From assembly GCF_004011505.1 (NCBI RefSeq), contig NZ_SAUN01000001.1, positions 8,087,501 through 8,151,500 on the forward strand: 64,000 nt of DNA, written 5' to 3'. Origin of the DNA: Nonomuraea polychroma (GTDB taxonomy: Bacteria; Actinomycetota; Actinomycetes; Streptosporangiales; Streptosporangiaceae). The notes under the pieces are model-generated. The model was not told where the DNA came from. It was given only the letters and a program-made list of their open reading frames with translations, and did not search any database. A program made the translations under genes and the position numbers. This document shows positions 8,125 through 16,047 of the stretch, one piece after another. Each line of letters opens with the position of its first letter. The first letter of the stretch is position 1.

Positions 8125-9339
8125 GTGGAGTGGACCCCCGAGCCGCATGAGCTGGCCGACCTCGAGCTGCTGCTCTCCGGGGCGTTCGACCCGCTGACCG
8201 GATTCCTGGGCCACGACGATGTCCACACGGTGCACGAGCGAGGCACACTCGCCGACGGGACGCCATGGCCCGCGCCCGTCACGCTCCACCTGCCCGTCGA
8301 GGTCTTCCCCCGCGACGAGATCACTCTGCTGGACCCGGAGGGCCTGCCACTCGCCGTGCTCACGGTGACCGCGCAGGAGGCCGACGGGCTGACCTCGGGG
8401 CCCGTCAAGGCCCTCGGCACGCCGGAGCACGGACCGTTCGCCCGCCTGCGGCGTACCCCGGCCCAGGTGAAGGAAGAACTCGGGGGTTGTCCCGCGCTCG
8501 CCGTCACCATGCGGGGACCTCTCGACGATCTCTCCGAGATCGTCGCCACCGCGAAGGAACTCGACGCGGTGATCCTGCTCCTGGCCCTCTCGTACGGCGA
8601 GGCCGGCCCCGCGGTCGTCCGCGCCGCGCTCCGCGCCAAGGACCAGCTCCCCGATGGCGCGCTCGTCGTCTCCGTGCCCTTGGCCCCGCGCGCCGAACCC
8701 GAGATCGACCTCGAGCTGCGCGAGCACGTCGCCACCGCCTACGGCGCGACCGAGCACATCGCCGGGCCCGAGCCGGTGAGCATCCCCGGGCCGCCGCATC
8801 GGCGCGGGCTCGTGGTGTTCTTCACCGGCCTGTCCGGGTCGGGCAAGTCCACGATCGCCCGCGGCCTGCGTGACGCGCTGCTGGAGCTCGGCACCCGCAC
8901 GGTGACCTACCTCGACGGGGACGTGGTGCGGCAGCTGCTGTCCAAGGGCCTGACGTTCTCCAAGAGCGACCGCGATCTCAACATCCGGCGCATCGGCTTC
9001 GTGGCCGCCGAAGCCGCCCGCCACGGCGGGCTGGCCATCTGCGCGCCCATCGCCCCCTATGCGGCCACCCGCGCGGAGGTGCGGGAGATGGTCGAGTCGG
9101 TCGGCGCCGACTTCCTGCTCGTGCACGTCGCGACGCCGCTGGAGGAGTGTGAGCGGCGCGACCGCAAGGGCCTGTACGCCAAGGCCCGCGCCGGCCTCAT
9201 CCCCGAGTTCACCGGCATCTCCGACCCCTACGAGGAGCCGGACGACGCCGACCTGGTGATCGACACCACGCACATCACGATCGACGCGGCCGTCTCCCAG
9301 GTCTTGGGGACGCTGCGGTCTGGAGGCTGGATCCGTTGA
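8125..9339 (+). CDS. cysC: Adenylyl-sulfate (APS) kinase with N-terminal ATP-sulfurylase-like PUA region
   Basis: The product is 404 aa. The C-terminal half (about residues 225-404) is a complete APS kinase that makes PAPS from APS and ATP: P-loop GLSGSGKST (about 235), YLDGDVVRQLLSKGL, FSKSDRDLNIRRIGF, ICAPIAPYAATR, and KGLYAKARAGLIPEFTGISDPYE. The N-terminal part resembles the ATP-sulfurylase PUA domain (LELLLSGAFDPLTGFLG), followed by a shrunken region. I cannot find the sulfurylase catalytic QxRNPxHxxH segment, so it should not make APS itself; the separate CysDN does that. GTG 8125 is preceded by GCAGGA. It opens the sulfur/glycan locus and sits beside a sulfite/sulfate-type exporter. 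The symbol is used for the kinase activity. Confidence 0.85.
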   Translation: MEWTPEPHELADLELLLSGAFDPLTGFLGHDDVHTVHERGTLADGTPWPAPVTLHLPVEVFPRDEITLLDPEGLPLAVLTVTAQEADGLTSGPVKALGTPEHGPFARLRRTPAQVKEELGGCPALAVTMRGPLDDLSEIVATAKELDAVILLLALSYGEAGPAVVRAALRAKDQLPDGALVVSVPLAPRAEPEIDLELREHVATAYGATEHIAGPEPVSIPGPPHRRGLVVFFTGLSGSGKSTIARGLRDALLELGTRTVTYLDGDVVRQLLSKGLTFSKSDRDLNIRRIGFVAAEAARHGGLAICAPIAPYAATRAEVREMVESVGADFLLVHVATPLEECERRDRKGLYAKARAGLIPEFTGISDPYEEPDDADLVIDTTHITIDAAVSQVLGTLRSGGWIR

Positions 9340-9424
9340 CGGAGCGAACCCGACGGACTGAGCGGAGTGGAGGGCTGAGGGACGAAGCACTCCGCGAAGC
9401 GAAGGAGGAGCTGGTGAGCGACCG

Positions 9425-10309
9425 GTGAGCGCAGACTTCCCCCTGATCGCCGGGTCGTTCCTCGTCGCTATCGTGGTCGGGCTGACCGGCATGGGCGGCG
9501 GGGCGCTGATGACCCCGATGATGATGTTGTTCTTCAACGTGCCACCGCTGGCGGCGGTCTCCAGCGACCTGGTGGCCTCGGCCGTGATGAAGCCGGTGGG
9601 CAGCGTCGTACACCTGCGCCGCGGCACGGTCAACCTGCGTCTGGTGGGCTGGCTGTGCGCGGGTTCGGTGCCGACCGCTTTCTGCGGGGTGTTCCTGGCC
9701 CGGGCGTTCGCGGTCAGCGACGGGGTCAAGTACGCCCTGGGCGTGGCGCTGCTGCTGGCCGTGGCGGGCATGGCGCTCAAGGCGTGGCTCGGGACACGGG
9801 GAGGGACGTCGAGCGCACAGGACATCGTCGTGCGCCCAATTCCGACCCTACTGGTCGGTATGGTAGGCGGACTGGTGGTCGGCGTCTCCTCCGTCGGCTC
9901 GGGGTCACTGATCATCGTGGCCCTGCTCGTGCTCTATCCGGCGCTCAAGGCCAACCAGCTCGTGGGCACCGACCTGGTGCAGGCCGTGCCGCTGGTCACC
10001 GCGGCCGCGCTCGGCCACCTGCTGTTCGGCGACTTCCAGATGGATCTCACGGTGTCGCTGCTCATCGGCTCGATCCCGGGCGTCTATCTCGGCGCCAGGA
10101 TCTCCTCGCGCGCACCGGGCGGGCTGATCAGGGCCATGCTGGCGATCGTGCTGCTCGCCTCCGCGCTCAAGCTGCTCGACGTGAGCAACACCGTCACCGT
10201 CTGGGCGCTCGCCGCGGCGACCGCCATCACCATCGCGGGCTGGAGATGGCGGCGCCTTCTCCCCGGCAACCGCGCCGCCGCACCGAGCGAGACCGTGAGC
10301 ACGCACTAG
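9425..10309 (+). CDS. TauE/SafE-family membrane exporter
   Basis: The product is 294 aa with about eight hydrophobic spans. TauE/SafE proteins export sulfite, sulfoacetate or related anions. Both family half-motifs are visible: LTGMGGGALMTPMMMLF near the N-terminus and VVGVSSVGSGSLIIVALL in the middle, the inverted-repeat glycine-rich loops of the family. Other supporting segments are SSDLVASAVMKPVGSVVHLRRGTV and KANQLVGTDLVQAVPL. GTG 9425 is the only start giving the complete first span; a second GTG at 9414 is out of frame and closed after three codons. It follows the APS kinase gene by 85 bases on the same strand, so sulfur oxyanion efflux or uptake linked to PAPS chemistry is plausible. 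The transported ion cannot be read from sequence. Confidence 0.87.
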   Translation: MSADFPLIAGSFLVAIVVGLTGMGGGALMTPMMMLFFNVPPLAAVSSDLVASAVMKPVGSVVHLRRGTVNLRLVGWLCAGSVPTAFCGVFLARAFAVSDGVKYALGVALLLAVAGMALKAWLGTRGGTSSAQDIVVRPIPTLLVGMVGGLVVGVSSVGSGSLIIVALLVLYPALKANQLVGTDLVQAVPLVTAAALGHLLFGDFQMDLTVSLLIGSIPGVYLGARISSRAPGGLIRAMLAIVLLASALKLLDVSNTVTVWALAAATAITIAGWRWRRLLPGNRAAAPSETVSTH

Positions 10310-10360
10310 GCGCTCCGTCCGCGGCGCTTACCTCCCTCAACGGCCCCACGCCCACCCGGG

Positions 10361-11437
10361 TTAGGGGCGCGGGACGGGGGTCGAGCGGAAGTACCGATCT
10401 CGTGCGAGCCGGGTGAAGGCCCGGTCGGCTTCGGCGTTGGAGTCGAAGCTGGTGTCGCCCCGCGGCGCCTGCGGCGAGTCGAAGTACAGCAGCGCCTTGA
10501 TCTGGGGATACCGCTTGACCTGCCGGCGCACCGACTCGAAGAACCTCCGCTTGAACCCCGGGTCCCGGGGCCGCTCGAACACCCCCCACTCGGCCACCAT
10601 GACCGGTTTGCCGGGGAAGCGCAGCTGCATCCACCGGTAGAAACCCGGCCACTGCGCGTATTCCTCGCGGGTCTTGTTCACCAGCCCGTCGAAGTCCTGG
10701 ACCCGGTCGTCGGCGTAAGGGTCCATGGCGACCCAGTCCACCACGTCGTCGCCCGGGTAGAGCTCCTCGAACCACGGCTCGGCCGCCCAGTTCGGCGCCC
10801 CCATGTACGTCATGACCGTGACGGCGTTCCGCACGCCCTGCTCGCGCAGCCTGAGCACCACGTGCCGGTACATCGCGGCGTAGTCGGTGGCCTGCATGCC
10901 CGACCCGGACGAGGCGTCCACGTCGTTCTCCGGCTCGTGATGGAGGGTGAGGAAGAACCGCTCGGGGAAGGTGCTCCTGAGGTATTCGGCCAGCCGGTCG
11001 ATCCTGGCGTCGAGCGCTCCGTCGGCGATCTCTGCCCACGTGTGGTCGAACGACGGCTTCCAGTTGATCATGAGCAGCCGCGGCCGCGCGGGATCGCGGG
11101 CCAGCCGCAGCTCCGCTTGGGTCGGGAACAATTCGCTGCCCCGGTGGTAGACGTGCAGCACGTCGGCGGTGGCGCCCATGCGGGCCTCCGCCCCGTGCAG
11201 CGCCTGCTCGATCGGAGCGCCGGTGAAGACCTCTGGCGCCAGGCCCCACCACGCGCCGCACGACGGAATGAGCCTGGCGGTGGCCGTGCAGGCCGGCGCC
11301 CCCGCGACCTTGTCCTGATCTTTGATGGCTGTGGCGACCGGCGTCCGCATGTCGGACCCCTCCGCGCCGGAGCAGGCGGCCAGCGCCGCGACCACGACGA
11401 GTCCGGTCGTTCGATGAGTAATTCCCCGTAGCAGCAA
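10361..11437 (-). CDS. Lipoprotein glycoside hydrolase, GH26 (beta-mannanase)-like
   Basis: The product is 358 aa from a TTG start (11437). A signal peptide ends in a lipobox (VVAALAAC, lipidated Cys about 22), so it is predicted to be on the outer face of the membrane. The catalytic part fits a GH26-type TIM barrel: AWWGLAPEVF, LLMINWKPSFDHTWAEIADG, FFLTLHHEPENDVD with the likely acid/base Glu, VDWVAMDPYADD, and KPVMVAEWGVFERP with the likely nucleophile Glu. Beta-1,4-mannan cleavage is the common GH26 activity; other substrates are known. It is divergent from the Wzz-Wzy operon, suggesting it trims or releases the polymer made next door. The gene faces and nearly meets the exporter gene across 51 bases. 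Confidence 0.78.
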   Translation of the reverse strand: MLLRGITHRTTGLVVVAALAACSGAEGSDMRTPVATAIKDQDKVAGAPACTATARLIPSCGAWWGLAPEVFTGAPIEQALHGAEARMGATADVLHVYHRGSELFPTQAELRLARDPARPRLLMINWKPSFDHTWAEIADGALDARIDRLAEYLRSTFPERFFLTLHHEPENDVDASSGSGMQATDYAAMYRHVVLRLREQGVRNAVTVMTYMGAPNWAAEPWFEELYPGDDVVDWVAMDPYADDRVQDFDGLVNKTREEYAQWPGFYRWMQLRFPGKPVMVAEWGVFERPRDPGFKRRFFESVRRQVKRYPQIKALLYFDSPQAPRGDTSFDSNAEADRAFTRLARDRYFRSTPVPRP

Positions 11438-11724
11438 AGCCGCTCAACCCCCTTGTCGAAGGACCCCCGCCTTGTCACACCTGAACCTTGCCATGTCATT
11501 GCCGCCGACGTGGAAGTCTTCGCAGTTCACGCTGCATAACCGAGCGCCCGAAATTTCCGGCTATTTCGATTTAATACGGCCCTTCTTTCCTGCCGTACAG
11601 GAGAAAATCTTGGATATTCGGCCTGGGTTCTGATCGTCCGGGCCTATAGTGGGCGCACGCCTCGGCACGTGACGCAGAGTCCTCAAGTGATGACAGCGCG
11701 CACACCATCCAGGAGACCTCCCCC
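11438..11724. promoter_or_regulatory. Divergent intergenic region upstream of the polysaccharide operon
   Basis: This 287-base gap separates the GH26-like lipoprotein (minus) from the Wzz-like gene (plus) and must hold both promoters. It is noticeably more AT-rich than its surroundings between about 11550 and 11630. A TATAGT hexamer occurs at 11645-11650 and AGGAGA, the Wzz ribosome site, at 11711-11716. No well-spaced -35 hexamer is convincing, so the exact promoters are not assigned. I see no gene or clear operator palindrome in it. Confidence 0.5.
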
Positions 11725-13041
11725 ATGAGCCAGCCGCCGGACGTCCAGGCCCGCCGCCCCGGCGCGGACCTGGACGAGCATCTCTCACTGCTGCGCAGGC
11801 GGTGGCTGCTCCTCGTGGGCTGCGTGGTGGTCGGCGGCACGGCCGGGCTCGCGCTGATGCGCCTCACCCCGCCCGCCTACACCGCCACCACGCAGGTGCA
11901 CGTCATGCCGGTCGGGCCGCAGGAGCCGGGCAATCAGGTGACCGCCCGCCAGCGCGAGGCGCTCAACCTCGACACCGAGGCCCAGGTCGCCCAGTCGGCC
12001 GTGGTCGCCGCCCGCGCCGCACGGGAGCTGGGGGTCGAGGCGACCGAACCTGCCGAGGTCACGGTGCCGCCGAACTCGGCGGTCCTGTGGATCTCCGTCA
12101 CCGCCGCCGATCCCCGCGTCTCCGCCGCCCAGTCGCACGCGTACGCCGAGGCATACCTCGCGCATCGGCGCGAGAGCGCGCTGGACGCGCTCGCGGCGCA
12201 GCAGCAGGTGGTGCTGGCCAAGCTCAAGCAGGTCAACGCGGGCATCGACGCGGGCATCAAGGAGCTCGCCGGGCTGGCCAAAGGCAGTCCCGAGCGGACG
12301 ATCGCGCTGCAGCGGCAGGGGGTGCTCAACCGGCAGGCCGCCAGCCTCGCACTCAAGTACGACGCGTTGCGCACGGTCGCGGTGACCCCCGGCGCGATCA
12401 TCAGCCGGGCCGCGCCGCCGGCCGGGCCCAGCGCGCCCAGCCTGCCGCTCTACCTCGGCACCGGGCTGATGGCGGGCCTTCTCATCGGCTCCGCCGCCGC
12501 CTATGCCCGCGACCGGCTCGACACGCGGCTGCGTACGGCCGCCGACGTCGAGCGGCTGACCGGCCTGCCCGTGCTGGGCGACCTGTCGAGCCCGCGCGAG
12601 GACGGTGTGGAGCACGATCTGGCCTGCGCCGTGGTCGCCGCGTGCCCGGGCAAGCGGCTGCTGGTCAAGATGCTGCCTGCCGGCCTCTCCGCCTCGTTCG
12701 CCGGGGAGCCACTGGAGATCCGGGCACCGCTGTCGGTGCTCGACGGCTCCGACGTGCGCGATCTGGCCAGGGCCGACGCGGCCCTGCTGCTGGTCGGGCT
12801 CGGGCGGCTCAGGGCGGAGCAGGTCACGGCCGCCGCGGTCCGGCTGGGCCGGCACGACCTGCCGATCATCGGCGTGGTGACGGCCACCGACGTGGTCCCG
12901 ACGTTCCTGCCGCTGCTGGAGCCGCGCCCGCACACGCCGCTCGGCAAGCTCGTGGCCACCGGGGAGTTCGGGGTGAGCGTGTCGGCGGAGACCACGCCCA
13001 TGCAGGCACTTCGCCAGACCCTTCCCGGCCAGCAGCCGTGA
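11725..13041 (+). CDS. Wzz/BY-kinase-like polysaccharide chain-length regulator, ATPase part degenerate
   Basis: The product is 438 aa. It begins with a cytosolic tail, a first membrane span (LLLVGCVVVGGTAGLALM, about residues 32-50), the Wzz signature TPPAYTATTQVHVMP, a long extracytoplasmic helical region (about 60-225), and a second span (LPLYLGTGLMAGLLIGSAAAYA). After it comes the linker DRLDTRLRTAADVERLTGLPVLG that in BY kinases leads to the tyrosine-kinase domain. Here the Walker A position reads ACPGKRLLVKMLPAGLS, with no GKT/S, and no tyrosine-rich tail is seen, so kinase activity is unlikely. Such proteins set polymer length with Wzy. ATG 11725 has AGGAGA upstream, and the stop overlaps the next gene. 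Confidence 0.83.
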   Translation: MSQPPDVQARRPGADLDEHLSLLRRRWLLLVGCVVVGGTAGLALMRLTPPAYTATTQVHVMPVGPQEPGNQVTARQREALNLDTEAQVAQSAVVAARAARELGVEATEPAEVTVPPNSAVLWISVTAADPRVSAAQSHAYAEAYLAHRRESALDALAAQQQVVLAKLKQVNAGIDAGIKELAGLAKGSPERTIALQRQGVLNRQAASLALKYDALRTVAVTPGAIISRAAPPAGPSAPSLPLYLGTGLMAGLLIGSAAAYARDRLDTRLRTAADVERLTGLPVLGDLSSPREDGVEHDLACAVVAACPGKRLLVKMLPAGLSASFAGEPLEIRAPLSVLDGSDVRDLARADAALLLVGLGRLRAEQVTAAAVRLGRHDLPIIGVVTATDVVPTFLPLLEPRPHTPLGKLVATGEFGVSVSAETTPMQALRQTLPGQQP

Positions 13042-14303
13042 GAGGGCCCGCCTGGCCCATCGCGGCGTTGCTGATCGGCTACCCGATCTGGTGGGCGCTC
13101 GGGTTCGGCGGGTTGTCCGTGGTCGTCCTCGCCGTGCCGATGGCGGTGCTGCTGTGGCGGCGCCGCCCGATCAGGGTGCCGCCCGGGTTCGCGCTGTGGT
13201 TGTTGCTGCTCGCCGGCTACCTGGTGAGCGGCATCATGCTGGCCGAGACGCCGCCGGGCACGTACGGCGAGTTCGGCCCCGGCCGGATCATCGGCTACGC
13301 CATGCGGCTGGCGCTGTACACGGCCGTCCTGATCATGGTCCTCTACCTCGGCAACCTGACCGAGCGTGAGCTGCCGCAACTGCGCCTGGTCCGCATGCTC
13401 GGCGTGTTGTTCGTCACGACGGTCGCGGGCGGGCTGCTCGGCGTGTTCCTGCCCGGGTTCTCCTACACCTCGCCGGTGGAGCGGGTGCTGCCGCGGTGGC
13501 TGAGCGAGAACCCGTTCGTGCAGAACCTGATCCATCCCACGGCCGCCCAGACGCAGAAGGTGCTCGGCTACGCCATGCCCAGGCCGGAGGCCCCGTTCGA
13601 GTGGGCGAACGCGTGGGGCAACAACGTGTCGGTGCTGCTGGTCTGGGCCGTGGTCGGCTGGTGGGTGTACGGCGGACGGCGGCACAAGCTCTTCGTGGCC
13701 GCCATGATCGCCCTGGCCGCGATCCCCATCGTGTACTCGCTCAACCGCGGCCTGTGGATCGGCCTCGGGCTGGCGATCCTCTACGTGATCATCCGGGTGG
13801 GCGGGCGCACCAGGGTGGTGTTGTGCGGGGCCGTGGCGGCGGCGGCGCTGGCGTTCGTGCTGAGCCCGCTGGCGCCGCTGGTCGCGCAGCGGCTGGACAA
13901 ACCACACTCGAACGACATCAGGGCCTTCACCGTGACCGCCACCCTCGCGGCCGCCCGGCACTCGCCGGTGATCGGCTACGGCAACACCCGCAACGCGATG
14001 GGCAACCACCGCTCGATCACCACGGGCCGGACCGACTGGTGCACGACCTGCGGGCACCCGCCGCTCGGCAGCGACGGGCAACTCTGGCTGCTGATCATCA
14101 CGCAGGGGTTCACGGGGGCGGCGCTGTACGTGGCGTTCTTCGTCGGCGCCATCCGCCGCCACTGGCCCGACCGCAGCCCCATCGGGCTGGCGGGAGTGCT
14201 GGTGATGGGGCTCGTGCTGCTCTACATGTTCGTCTACGACGGCCTCGTCACGCCGCTCGGCCTCTACCTCGTCTCCTTCGCCCTTCTTTGGAGGAACTCG
14301 TGA
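13038..14303 (+). CDS. Wzy/O-antigen ligase-like polymerase
   Basis: The product is 421 aa and very hydrophobic, with about ten to twelve membrane spans. The O-antigen ligase/polymerase pattern is visible: a long extracytoplasmic loop after the middle spans (about residues 145-195, with RPEAPFEWANAWGNN), then SLNRGLWIGLGLAILYVI, and a second loop with VIGYGNTRN and GHPPLGSDGQLWLLI. These charged loop arginines and the H/G-rich motif are typical of the family. It would polymerise lipid-linked repeat units outside the membrane. It starts at GTG 13038 within the Wzz stop (GTGA overlap) and its own stop overlaps the next gene the same way, so translation is coupled through the operon. Confidence 0.82.
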   Translation: MRGPAWPIAALLIGYPIWWALGFGGLSVVVLAVPMAVLLWRRRPIRVPPGFALWLLLLAGYLVSGIMLAETPPGTYGEFGPGRIIGYAMRLALYTAVLIMVLYLGNLTERELPQLRLVRMLGVLFVTTVAGGLLGVFLPGFSYTSPVERVLPRWLSENPFVQNLIHPTAAQTQKVLGYAMPRPEAPFEWANAWGNNVSVLLVWAVVGWWVYGGRRHKLFVAAMIALAAIPIVYSLNRGLWIGLGLAILYVIIRVGGRTRVVLCGAVAAAALAFVLSPLAPLVAQRLDKPHSNDIRAFTVTATLAAARHSPVIGYGNTRNAMGNHRSITTGRTDWCTTCGHPPLGSDGQLWLLIITQGFTGAALYVAFFVGAIRRHWPDRSPIGLAGVLVMGLVLLYMFVYDGLVTPLGLYLVSFALLWRNS

Positions 14304-15196
14304 GTGATGCGACGGCGCGGCTTGATTACCTCTCCGAGACCGTCCGGCTGCTGTATCCGGGGCCTGGGTCGCCCCGGGCCTACACCCTGCTGCCGCACGC
14401 CGCCGTGCCCCGCCGCCTGGCCCCGCGCCGGTGGTGGCACCTGTGGTCCGAGGTCACGGTGCCGGGTGGGGGATCCATTACGGCGCATTTGAGCGAGGTC
14501 TTCGGCCGGCCGGTGGAAGCGGTCCTCCACGTACGTCCCGCGCTGCGGGCCAACCGCAAGCCGATCCTGGAGGTGCGCTCCGGCGCGCGGCCGCTCGCGT
14601 TCGTGAAGGTCGGCGACAGCCCCCGGGCACGCGAGCTGATCACCTCCGAGGCCGCGGCGCTGCGCAGGCTGGCGGGGCTCGGGCTGAAAACCGTGACCCC
14701 TCCCGCGGTGCTCCACCACGGCGACTGGCGCGGCCTGACGGTGCTGGCCCTGTCGCCGCTGCCGGTGCGGCGCCGTCGCACGCCCCGCCCGCTGCTGCTC
14801 GCCGCGATCAAGGAGATCGCGGGTACCGGCGGGTCCAGTCCGGCCTGGCACGGTGACTTCGCGCCGTGGAACGTGTGCCCGGCGCCCGACGGGCGGCTGC
14901 TCGTGTGGGACTGGGAGCGCTACGAGGTCGGCGTGCCCTACGGGTTCGACGCCGTGCACCACTTCTTTCAGCGGGCGTTGCGCAGGATGCGCCCGCCGGT
15001 CGCCGCCCGGGCGTGCGTGGCGAGGGCGGCACGCGAGCTGGCCCCGCTGGGGCTGTCGGCCGCCGCGGCCAAGCAGACCGCGCTGCGCTACCTCATCGCC
15101 CTGGCCGACCGGCACGCCGCGGACGGGCACGCGCCGCTCGGGCCGCCGGATTCCTGGCTCAATCCGGTCGTCGACCACGAGGAGCTGCTGACATGA
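14300..15196 (+). CDS. Phosphotransferase-fold (APH/kinase-like) protein of the polysaccharide operon
   Basis: The product is 298 aa from GTG 14300, preceded by GGAGGAA. The C-terminal half has the aminoglycoside-phosphotransferase-like catalytic loop WHGDFAPWNVCP (HGDxxxxN) and the metal-binding segment LLVWDWERYEVG. The N-terminal half carries KVGDSPRARELITSEAAALRRL, resembling the ATP-binding lobe with a Lys and a Glu. The family phosphorylates small hydroxyl compounds, so a sugar, lipid carrier or polymer substrate is possible here; antibiotic resistance is unlikely given the setting. It overlaps Wzy upstream (GTGA) and the sulfotransferase downstream (ATGA), showing it is part of the assembly operon. 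No closer identification is possible by eye. Confidence 0.7.
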   Translation: MSDATARLDYLSETVRLLYPGPGSPRAYTLLPHAAVPRRLAPRRWWHLWSEVTVPGGGSITAHLSEVFGRPVEAVLHVRPALRANRKPILEVRSGARPLAFVKVGDSPRARELITSEAAALRRLAGLGLKTVTPPAVLHHGDWRGLTVLALSPLPVRRRRTPRPLLLAAIKEIAGTGGSSPAWHGDFAPWNVCPAPDGRLLVWDWERYEVGVPYGFDAVHHFFQRALRRMRPPVAARACVARAARELAPLGLSAAAAKQTALRYLIALADRHAADGHAPLGPPDSWLNPVVDHEELLT

Positions 15197-16047
15197 GAAC
15201 CACGAAGCGGTCCGCGCTGTCGCTGTCGCGGGGCGCGGGCAGGCTCACGTCCGGGGCGCGGGTGTTGCCGTCGTTCCTGATCGCCGGGGCGCAGCGGTGC
15301 GGCACCACGTCCCTGTACCGGGCGCTCGCGCAACATCCGCTGCTGCTCAAGCCGGTGCTGCACAAGGGCGTGCACTACTTCGACGTCGCCTACCAGCGCG
15401 GGTTGTCCTGGTATCAGGGGCATTTCCCGCTGCGGGTGGGGGCGGCGCTGATCGAGCGACGGTACGGCGGCCGCGCTCTCGCCTTCGAGTCGTCCCCCTA
15501 CTACCTGTTCCATCCGCTGGCCGGGGAGCGGATCGCGGCCGACCTGCCCGGCGTGAAGCTGATCGTGCTGGTACGCGATCCGGTGGAGCGGGCCTGCTCG
15601 GCCCACGCCCACGAGCTGGCCAGGGGGTTCGAGACGGAGTCGCACTTCGAGCACGCGATCGAGCTGGAGGAGCGGCGGCTGGCCGGGGCTGAGGAGGCGC
15701 TGCGCGCCTCGCCGTACACGCTGCACCACTCGCACCGTCACCACGCCTACGTGGCCCGCGGCCGCTACGCCGACCAGTTCGAGCGGCTGGAGCCGCTGAT
15801 CGGGCGGGACCGGATGCTGGTGCTGGACAGCCACCGGTTCTTCCGGGACCCGGAGCAGGTCTACAACCGGGTTCTGGAGTTCCTCCGCGTGCCGCATCTG
15901 GGGTATCCGGTGTTCGAGCGGCACAACGGGCGGGCGTTGCCGCGGCCGGTGCCCCGTGCACTGGGGCGGGCGCTGCGGGAGCACTTCGAGCCGTACGACG
16001 CGCGGCTGGTGCGGTGGCTGGGCGAGGAGCCGTCGTGGCGGAGCTGA
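15193..16047 (+). CDS. PAPS-dependent sulfotransferase (first of three)
   Basis: The product is 284 aa. It has the 5'-phosphosulfate binding loop SFLIAGAQRCGTTSLYRAL (about residues 29-47) and the 3'-phosphate binding strand-helix LIVLVRDPVERACSAHAHEL (about 124-143). These are the two hallmarks of carbohydrate/heparan-type sulfotransferases. The mid-region ALAFESSPYYLFHP and the C-terminal RVPHLGYPVFERHNGR match the NDST-like subgroup, where the substrate binds. The enzyme transfers sulfate from PAPS to a hydroxyl or amine, presumably on the polysaccharide, leaving PAP. It has no signal peptide, so sulfation would be cytosolic, before export. Its ATG overlaps the stop of the phosphotransferase gene. 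Confidence 0.86.
   Translation: MRTTKRSALSLSRGAGRLTSGARVLPSFLIAGAQRCGTTSLYRALAQHPLLLKPVLHKGVHYFDVAYQRGLSWYQGHFPLRVGAALIERRYGGRALAFESSPYYLFHPLAGERIAADLPGVKLIVLVRDPVERACSAHAHELARGFETESHFEHAIELEERRLAGAEEALRASPYTLHHSHRHHAYVARGRYADQFERLEPLIGRDRMLVLDSHRFFRDPEQVYNRVLEFLRVPHLGYPVFERHNGRALPRPVPRALGRALREHFEPYDARLVRWLGEEPSWRS

Noticed and set aside
11802..13037. Upstream extension of the Wzy frame through the Wzz gene
   Set aside because: It is Arg/Ala/Gly-rich shadow sequence; the GTG at 13038 overlapping the Wzz stop gives a normal membrane-protein start.
14300..15196. Aminoglycoside resistance gene
   Set aside because: The APH-like fold is shared by many kinases; the gene overlaps polysaccharide assembly genes on both sides, which argues for a biosynthetic role.
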